Assembly: GCF_027595985.1 (NCBI RefSeq)
Contig: NC_073302.1
Span: 163,477,951-163,541,950 of the forward strand
DNA length: 64,000 nt
Source of the DNA: Sorex araneus
Taxonomy: Eukaryota; Chordata; Mammalia; Eulipotyphla; Soricidae
Direction of reading: 5' to 3'
This document shows, piece after piece, positions 57,903-64,000 of the stretch. The translations under genes were made by a program, and so were the position numbers. The stretch's first letter is position 1. Each line of letters begins with the position of its first letter. The notes below the pieces were generated by a model that saw only the letters and a program-made list of their open reading frames with translations, was not told the DNA's origin and searched no databases.

Positions 57903-57912
57903 AAGGGGGAGA
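57903..57912 (+). other. Polypurine tract
   Basis: AAGGGGGAGA immediately before the 3' LTR; primes plus-strand DNA synthesis. Confidence 0.9.
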
Positions 57913-58165
57913 TGTAGGGAGCCAGAGCACATTGCGCATGCGTGGCGGCCATGACAGAATGACCTCATATGGGGTGATTGGCGAGAGCCAATAGATGAGC
58001 ACCACATCAGAGGCGGGGCAACCAGGCTATATAAGGACTGCCGTTACCCGGGTTGTGGTTCTTTCTCTTCGTGAGTTAACTAAATAAACGGTTGCAGAAG
58101 GATCCTCAACCCGTGTCGTCTCACTCTTTGCTGGCGAAGGGAAATCGCGACGCGGGCAACGAACA
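57913..58165 (+). repeat. 3' LTR
   Basis: 253 bases, two changes from the 5' LTR: C at 57946 and A at 58006. The second removes the CRE-like ACGTCA. Ends CA before ATAAAT. Confidence 0.97.
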
Positions 58166-58171
58166 ATAAAT
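58166..58171. repeat. Target-site duplication, right (ATAAAT)
   Basis: Identical to 51211-51216. Confidence 0.95.
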
Positions 58172-58195
58172 AAACTTCAAAATATATCATTTATA

Positions 58196-58237
58196 GGGGG
58201 CCGGAGGGATAGTACAGTCGGTAGGGTGTTTGCCTTG
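58196..58237 (+). mobile_element. SINE type A head, split by LTR
   Basis: GGGCCGGAGGGATAGTACAG to GCCTTG. Its continuation lies at 59421-59546, on the far side of the solo LTR. Confidence 0.8.
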
Positions 58238-59420
58238 TGTGTATTCATAAAACAAATATGAAGCCTGCAGCACTCTCTCGCCACCTGTTCGGTGGTCTCA
58301 GGCAGCTTCCCCTCCCAGGACAGCCAATGCCATGGTAGGACGAAAGAGGAAATGGGGCCAGGCTGGCTGGTGATCAATTATTATTTATTCCATTTATTCA
58401 TTCTCCCCATGTGCCTGTTCCAGTCTCTTTAAGATCACCATTCCAGTCTCACCCTGTCCCTCATTCCCATCTCCTCTGCCCCTTGCTTGTCTCTTTGTGC
58501 TCTGTGCTCTGATTAGCTGTCCTGGTCTCTCTAGTCTCTCACACCCTCCACAACTTGGCAGTAGCAACCACACTCAGGAAGCACAATCAATGTATCAAAG
58601 GTCTTCCTGATCTCCTGCAACCAGGAGATCTGCTCAAGGGTGAAATACTAGCTAGGATGTGTTTCTCCTCTCCTTAGTCCAATAGCCATTTAAACATTCA
58701 TCTTAATTCTACTCCTTAATAATATTAGTCATTTTGTATGGACACAGTAAGAGATACATTAAGCTTATAGGATGGCTGTCCTGAGGGCATCTCACTCTAT
58801 GTCTCAGACTATAGTGCTCAGACCAGATTAGTCTTTCTTAACCCAGGGTCCTAATCCAGTTGTTACTTTTTAGATGATGACAGAATTCATCCAGGATATG
58901 CTCTTAACTTATAGTTAAGTATTATGGTGCTTTGGCCTGGCCCATTTCGATGCCAGGGTAGCTCACAGATTGCCCTGGGTCAATCCAGTCCCTCGTTGGT
59001 ACACTGATTTTGGGGTGTTAGGAACTAAGAGCAACTGAGACTTAAGTCAAGAGAACAGATGCCCAGGAGTGAATATTATTCAGAGTCAATTAACTTCCCA
59101 AATTACAAAAGCATAGCATTAACTGTATTCCTGTGTCCATACAAAAAGGGCATTGCTCTGAAGTAACTATGCAAAGGACATAAGAAGAAGAGAAAAGCAA
59201 AATTTACAAGTTAACAGAGTTTGATTGAGATAAAGGTGATTAACTGGTTGGGTAAGCAGAGCACAAAGAAAGAGATTACAGATAAACACAGAGGAATGGG
59301 AGTGCCTCAGGAGCACTGTGATGGGTATAACCCAAATAACCTAACTTCACTGTTGCAAGGCAGAAAGGACAAACCACTGTTGCAAGGCAGAAAGGACAGA
59401 CAGAAAGGACAAATCCTACA
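58238..59420 (-). mobile_element. Solo LTR, ~1.18 kb, copy 3, inside a SINE
   Basis: On the minus strand it starts TGTAGGATTTG and ends CA. GCCTTG (58232-58237) and GCCTGG (59421-59426) form a 6-base target duplication with one change. It shares blocks with copies 1 and 2 and carries AATAAATGGAATAAATA near its end. A 25-base direct duplication (TTGTCCTTTCTGCCTTGC type) lies near its 5' end (about 59348-59400). Confidence 0.85.
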
Positions 59421-59546
59421 GCCTGGCACATGGTCTACCTGGATTTGCTCCTTGGCATCTCATAATGTTCCCCCAGCATTGCCAGGAATAATTCCCAAGT
59501 GCAGAAGTAGTAACCCCGGATCATTGCCAGGTGTGACCCCCCTAAA
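59421..59546 (+). mobile_element. SINE type A tail, split by LTR
   Basis: CACATGG, then CATCTCATAATGTTCCCCC, GCCAGGAATAATTCCCAAG and TTGCCAGGTGTGACCCCC, continuing the head at 58196-58237. Confidence 0.8.
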
Positions 59547-60334
59547 AAACCCCAAATATTATTTATAATAAATATGGAATTATAAGTGATTATTAAAATA
59601 TACAAGTCACTATTATGCTTGTTCTGGAGAAAATTTAACTTTGCATGTAAATGTATGTGTCTTATTAGCAAGATCATGAAATTTCAAAGACATATGAGTG
59701 CATACTATTGTGTGGAAATCAAAGCTTCAAGTCATATTTTGTGACATCAAGTTTACAGTTTAAGAGAGTAGACAAGAATGAATATTGAAAATGCAATGAA
59801 ATACATGAAAATATATGAATTTTTAAAAAATATGTGTTATAAGAATATGGAGAAAGATAGATTGCACTTCTGTTGAGATGAAATACTGACATATGCAAAT
59901 AATAGTTTTTATTCTGATAAAATAAATGTAAGAATACAGATGGTGAAAGTGAAAGGGATGCCCATTTTGTACTCTATATTTACAAATGACAAGTAATTAA
60001 GGAGATAAGTACATATTCCACTGTCACTTTCAAAAAAATACTTGACAAGTACATAACAGCTGTTGTATAATAAAGAATTTGACTGGACTTTATCCATGGT
60101 TCTGGGAGGGAAACAAAATCCTTAGCACTTTCTGAATGAGGGAATTCTTGGATAATACTGGACTTTATGAATGAGAATTGGATTTTTGGCAGACCCAATT
60201 ATTCAAATTGGAGACAGAGTTTAATAGTTCAACCAATTTTTTCTTTATAACTAAACAATAAAATGTCTAGTTATTGAGGTTCTGGAGAGATCCCTTTTTT
60301 GATGATCTGGGGGAGATCACTTTTGTTTTTGGTG
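59547..60334. other. Unassigned AT-rich DNA
   Basis: I see no recognised feature. Confidence 0.45.
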
Positions 60335-60497
60335 AAAATTATGTATTTAGAATTAGCCAATTGACCTGGTCAGATGATTCCTATGTTATTGCAACATCAA
60401 AGGCATTCCAGTTAGGAGCGCCCTAAATATATGCCTCCATTTCTTCACCAGGTCTGATCATGGGGTTGACCTGGGCCACTGAGTCATAGAGCTTCTT

Positions 60498-60799
60498 AAG
60501 ACATTGATGTTACTGTTGGTATTCTATGGGAATAGGGTATGGAAACTGTTTTGGGGTCCCTCACAGGCCTCATCCCTTATATTATTTCATTTGATTGGTT
60601 TCTGTGGTTATATCTCTTTCCTCAATTATGTGAATCATTCTATTGAATTATCAAGACTGAGAGGGTTTTGGGAATCCCTGAATATTCAGCCAATTAATCA
60701 GAGGTGTGGATTGCCTTGTGATCCTCAAAGTATCATAGGCACCTGGTTAAGATTATCTGACCTGCCTGTAGGTGGTTACTATCTCATTAGTACCTTAGT
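60498..60799. other. Unassigned insert in the left duplication copy
   Basis: Absent from the right copy. A 111-codon frame (60504-60839) overlaps it but resembles nothing I know. Confidence 0.35.
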
Positions 60800-61202
60800 T
60801 AACATGAGAATAACACCCAAGTCAAAAAACAAGCTATAGTTGGAAGCCTGCCTCATGAGGGGGCAGGAAAAAGGCAGCTGGAATAGAGAAGGGATCACTA
60901 AGAAAATGATAATTGGAGGAATCGGTCAGGATGGGAGTTGTGTGCCAAAAGTAGATAAAGGACCAAACATGATAACCTCTCAGTATCTGCATTGCAAACC
61001 AGAATACCCAAAATTAAAGAGAGAGTATGGGGAATATTGTCTGCCATGGAGACAGTGGGAGGGTGGGAAAGGGGGATATACTGGGGATATTGGTGGTGGG
61101 GAATGTGCATTGGTGGACGGATGGGTGTTTGATAATTATGTGATTGTAATTCAAACATGAAAGCTTGTAACTATATCTCATAATGAATCAATAAAATAAA
61201 AA
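60800..61202 (+). mobile_element. L1 3' end
   Basis: AATAACACCCAAG, GGCAGCTGGAATAGAGAAGG, GGTCAGGATGGGAGTTG, GTGCATTGGTGGACGGATGG and an A-rich end CAATAAAATAAAAAAATG. Missing from the right duplication copy, so it inserted after duplication. Confidence 0.8.
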
Positions 61203-61370
61203 AATGTCTATAGAAAGAAACATAAATTAAATTTTATCTCCAAGGAGCACATAGTTTAGGATGGAAAATGATAGAACATGCATTTTTATAAAATTTAAAT
61301 ATAAGTGCTTGTGATACTTCCTGTGTAAAGGTTGGTATAATATGCTTTGTAAAATGTTCTCAAAAAGTGG

Positions 61371-62035
61371 TTAGAGAATATATTAAAAAAAGGGGTAGGC
61401 GCTAATAAGCACCTGAAGTGATATGCATTAATCCTAATAGCATTTTGTAGATGACTCAATTTTTAGTGAAGCTGGGTAATTGAACTCTTAATATAATTTT
61501 AGACCAAGTAAAATGTTATTCTTCGTTTTTCTGAGGATCACTTAAATATGATATGATATAACAAAATTAGTCTGTTGAGCAAAAACTTTCATGAAAACTT
61601 GACCTAAAGGTTTGATTTACTTGTAAAATTCTAAATTCTCTAGCTATTTGATGCATTCTGAAGGGAAGATGAGCTCAAGCATAGTAGTAAAAATTTTGTC
61701 AAAGCACCTCTCAACATGCTGAGTGAGATATTTGTGATGTGAGACAGCATAGCCTGGTATATGTAGGCACTGTAACCAAAGCATATGAGCACAGTAGCCA
61801 ACTGTGCACAAACCCTACTACTGCAACTATTATTTATTTTCCCCCCAAAATATTGCCCAAATATGAGTAGAATTGTGGAAAAGTATGTAACAATAAAATG
61901 CACAATAAAAAAATTATGCACTGCACCAATATAGTTTCTTAAGGAAGATATATTCAACAATTTTAAGCACTTTAGAATTTGTATAAGTGTGACTCTCATG
62001 TGAGTCTTATTGATCAACTTTTTTATAATAAAAAT
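61371..62035. other. Unassigned DNA
   Basis: I see no recognised feature between the two duplication copies. Confidence 0.45.
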
Positions 62036-62480
62036 ATGTATTTAGATTAGCTGGAGGGACTAATTATGTGATTCCAGTTTTGTTGACAACACCCAAGTTA
62101 TCTCAGTCAGAAGACAGCCAAATACATGTCTTCATCTCTCCATCAGGTCTGGTCCTGGGGTGGACCTGGACCACTCAGAGTCCCATCTACACAGCTTCTT
62201 TGACCTGGTTCTTGTTGGCCAGAAAAGAAAGAGTCTATACAATTCTATAGAAAGAAACACAAATTAAATTCTATCACCAAGGAGCACATAGTTTAAGATG
62301 GAGAATTATGACATACATATTTTAAATAAAATTTAAATAGATGTTTTATGTTTAAGAGTAGGTATAATATGCTTTATAAAATGTGCATTTATATATGAAC
62401 ACTTTGAGGTCTGTGATAAAGTTTGTGATACTTTATGTTTGAGGGTAGGATTTAATATGTTTCATAAAGTGTTCAAATGC
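62036..62480. repeat. Local duplication, right copy
   Basis: ATGTATTTAGATTAGC ... TCAGGTCTGGTCCTGGGG ... CAGCTTCTT ... TCTATAGAAAGAAACACAAA ... CCAAGGAGCACATAGTTTAAG, uninterrupted. It diverges from the left copy by substitutions and small gaps. Confidence 0.75.
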
Positions 62481-63052
62481 TTTATAAAATATTCATTGAC
62501 ATGCACAATGGACCCAAGTGTGCTATTGTCTTTTTTCCTCTTCTTGGATGACTTAGGGTCAGAAGCAATGTGATGGCAAAGTGGTCAAACTTATTTCTTT
62601 TGGTAATGCCTTTCTGACTGTGGTTGGGCTGCCTTTTAAACTGCAGCACCTTGGTTCTTTGGCAAGCCTGGAGGCTCTACAGGCCATATTTATATGCAGG
62701 CCATAGCAGGCCACTCAGGAGCAAGTCAGGACAGAGCCGTAAGGCCTGTTCTCTGGCTAACACTCATTTTTCTCTAGTTTCCTTTTGCTTAAGAGAAGCC
62801 TGAAAATAATTTAGGGGAACTCCTTCATTTGTTATATGATGATTAACTATGGCCAATGCATGTAAATGATACCTCACAACATAAAAGAAGCACTTCTTGG
62901 AATGTGTAGCAATATGCACTCTATGTTCCTATACATGTCTCATCACATCTCAAGTAGTTGCTATGTAAATGTAGTATTTTCACCATTAAAAATGTCCATA
63001 TTCTTTCTGGTGAGATTTCTACCTTTCCTTTTAAAGGAATAGCAGAAATATA
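62481..63052. other. Unassigned DNA
   Basis: I see no recognised repeat or exon. Confidence 0.45.
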
Positions 63053-63200
63053 AGGGTAGGAAAGATAGTACAGAAGGTAGGGTACCTACTTTTACATGGG
63101 ACCAACCCAGGTTCTATCCACAGAATCCCAATATGGTACTCTGATCTCCTCCAGGAGGAACCCTTCATCACAGAACCAGAAGTAAGTGTCGCCTTCCCAA
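63053..63200 (+). mobile_element. SINE type A, old
   Basis: GGGTAGGAAAGATAGTACAG head, CAGAATCCCAATATGGTAC and TCCTCCAGGAGGAACCCTTC. Diverged. Confidence 0.65.
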
Positions 63201-63774
63201 ACAAATAGCACATAAATGTGAAATACATATATATATAAAACATGGGGAAAGATAAAATAAGTTCAAATTTATCAAAGTATGTCTCAAAATTTGACATTTG
63301 ACATTTGCTGTGAATATGAATATTTTTAGTTTTACAGGAAAATTTTAGCTAAGAATAATAGATTTCAGTTTTTATCCTAAGTGAGTTATCATTTCATATA
63401 CCCCTTTATTACCGTAGAAGAATGTAAATATTTTGGAGTCCATTAGAAAAGTCTGGAAAATATGACTCCTGAAAGACTTCAAATGATTTGTTAAATAGAT
63501 CATTGGTAATTGGTAACTTATGAATTCTATGAACTGAAAAGTTCTTGGTGTTAGTAGCTATATTTATGAAAAGTGATCTTGCTTTTATTTTTTACTAAAA
63601 CACAAAATAAACTACATATCACAACATCCTAAAATGAGACTCAGGCATAACTTTGATAAAGTTTAAAAACCTTTCTAAAATTGCATTAAAGTAATTATTG
63701 AACTAAGAGCACTTAAAGCTATTTGGTCAATATCACATTTAGTATTTCTTAATTCCAAAAAACCTAATAAAAAT
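63201..63774. other. Unassigned AT-rich DNA
   Basis: I see no recognised feature. Confidence 0.45.
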
Positions 63775-64000
63775 TAGTTTATTCAACAATGAGATATCAT
63801 CTCACACCACAGAGACTGGCACACATTCAAAAGAATAAAAGCAATAAGTGCTGGTGTGGATATGGGGAAAAAGGGGCACTCTTTCACTGTTGGTGGGAAT
63901 GCAAACTGGTCCAGCCTTTCTGGAAAACAATAGAACAGTCCTTCAAAAACTAGAAATTGAGCTTCCATAAGACCCCACAGTACCATTTCTGGGAATATAT
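63775..64000 (+). mobile_element. L1 ORF2 C-terminal region, runs off the window
   Basis: AACAATGAGATATCATCTCAC, GTTGGTGGGAATGCAAACTG and CAGTACCATTTCTGGGAATA follow the L1 ORF2 end. One frame reads CWWECKLVQPFWKTIEQSF before a stop, matching the usual L1 ORF2 C-terminus. The element continues past the right edge. Confidence 0.85.

Larger units (their letters stand above)
51217..58165 (+). mobile_element. Near-complete endogenous retrovirus (class II, IAP/betaretrovirus-like)
   Basis: A 6,949-base provirus: LTR, primer site, gag, pro, pol, truncated env, polypurine tract, LTR. The two LTRs differ at 2 of 253 positions, so integration is recent. Class II assignment rests on the separate dUTPase-protease-G-patch frame, two -1 frameshift sites, PSAP/PPPY late motifs, YMDD and the 6-bp target site. 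The tRNA-Phe-type primer site is that of rodent IAP elements. The env segment instead resembles the D-type/gammaretroviral surface subunit. Pro-pol is open, gag has two frame breaks and env is internally deleted, so this copy is unlikely to be replication-competent on its own. Confidence 0.97.
60335..61370. repeat. Local duplication, left copy, interrupted
   Basis: 60335-60497 (ATGTATTTAGAATTAGC ... CAGGTCTGATCATGGGG ... GAGCTTCTT) and 61203-61370 (TCTATAGAAAGAAACATAAA, CCAAGGAGCACATAGTTTAG) match, in the same order, the contiguous block at 62036-62480. The intervening 0.7 kb includes an L1 end. Confidence 0.75.

Noticed and set aside
57700-57954. 84-codon frame between env and the 3' LTR
   Set aside because: It runs into the LTR, has no retroviral motif and lies in structured non-coding sequence.

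Overview
The window is mammalian genomic DNA, most likely from a shrew (Soricidae, Sorex-like). The evidence is the density of two tRNA-headed SINE types that I recognise as soricid, roughly 40 copies on both strands, together with L1 fragments, long microsatellites and an AT-rich background. I found no host protein-coding exon, rRNA, functional tRNA gene or CRISPR array. The window looks like intergenic or intronic DNA built largely from layered retroelement insertions.

The centrepiece is a young, almost complete endogenous retrovirus on the + strand (51217-58165). It has two 253-bp LTRs differing at only two positions, a perfect 6-bp target duplication (ATAAAT), a tRNA-Phe-type primer binding site and a polypurine tract. 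Its genes lie in the order gag, pro (dUTPase, protease, G-patch), pol and a truncated env. Gag-pro-pol is class II (betaretrovirus/IAP-like), with two in-frame -1 slippery heptamers. The surviving env segment resembles the D-type/gammaretroviral surface subunit. Pro and pol are open with all catalytic motifs visible. Gag has two single-base frame breaks. Env keeps an open receptor-binding half and a detached membrane-anchor remnant. Gag has two possible start codons, one with an ER-signal-like hydrophobic leader and one with a myristoylation-like MG start.

The rest is a mosaic. (1) SINE type A ends in an A-rich tail. SINE type B shares the same tRNA-like head but ends in short repeats, and its tail matches the 3' end of an RTE-like LINE fragment at 47585-48121. 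A larger type C unit (7203-7645 and 45206-45768) duplicates the B core. (2) Three GC-rich modular retroposons (13022-13657, 15150-16290, 21441-22360) have 14-bp target duplications and share an L1-type 3' end. (3) Three copies of a ~1.15-kb solo-LTR family lie at 23152-24299, 31416-33190 (split by an L1) and 58238-59420 (inserted inside a SINE). Two of these have 6-bp target duplications. (4) Old and younger L1 fragments are scattered throughout, and an L1 ORF2 end runs off the right edge. (5) A local duplication lies at 60335-61370 and 62036-62480, one copy of which is interrupted by an L1.

Unassigned stretches are listed as such. SINE and L1 boundaries are by eye and usually good to about 10 bases where a target duplication is visible, less elsewhere.
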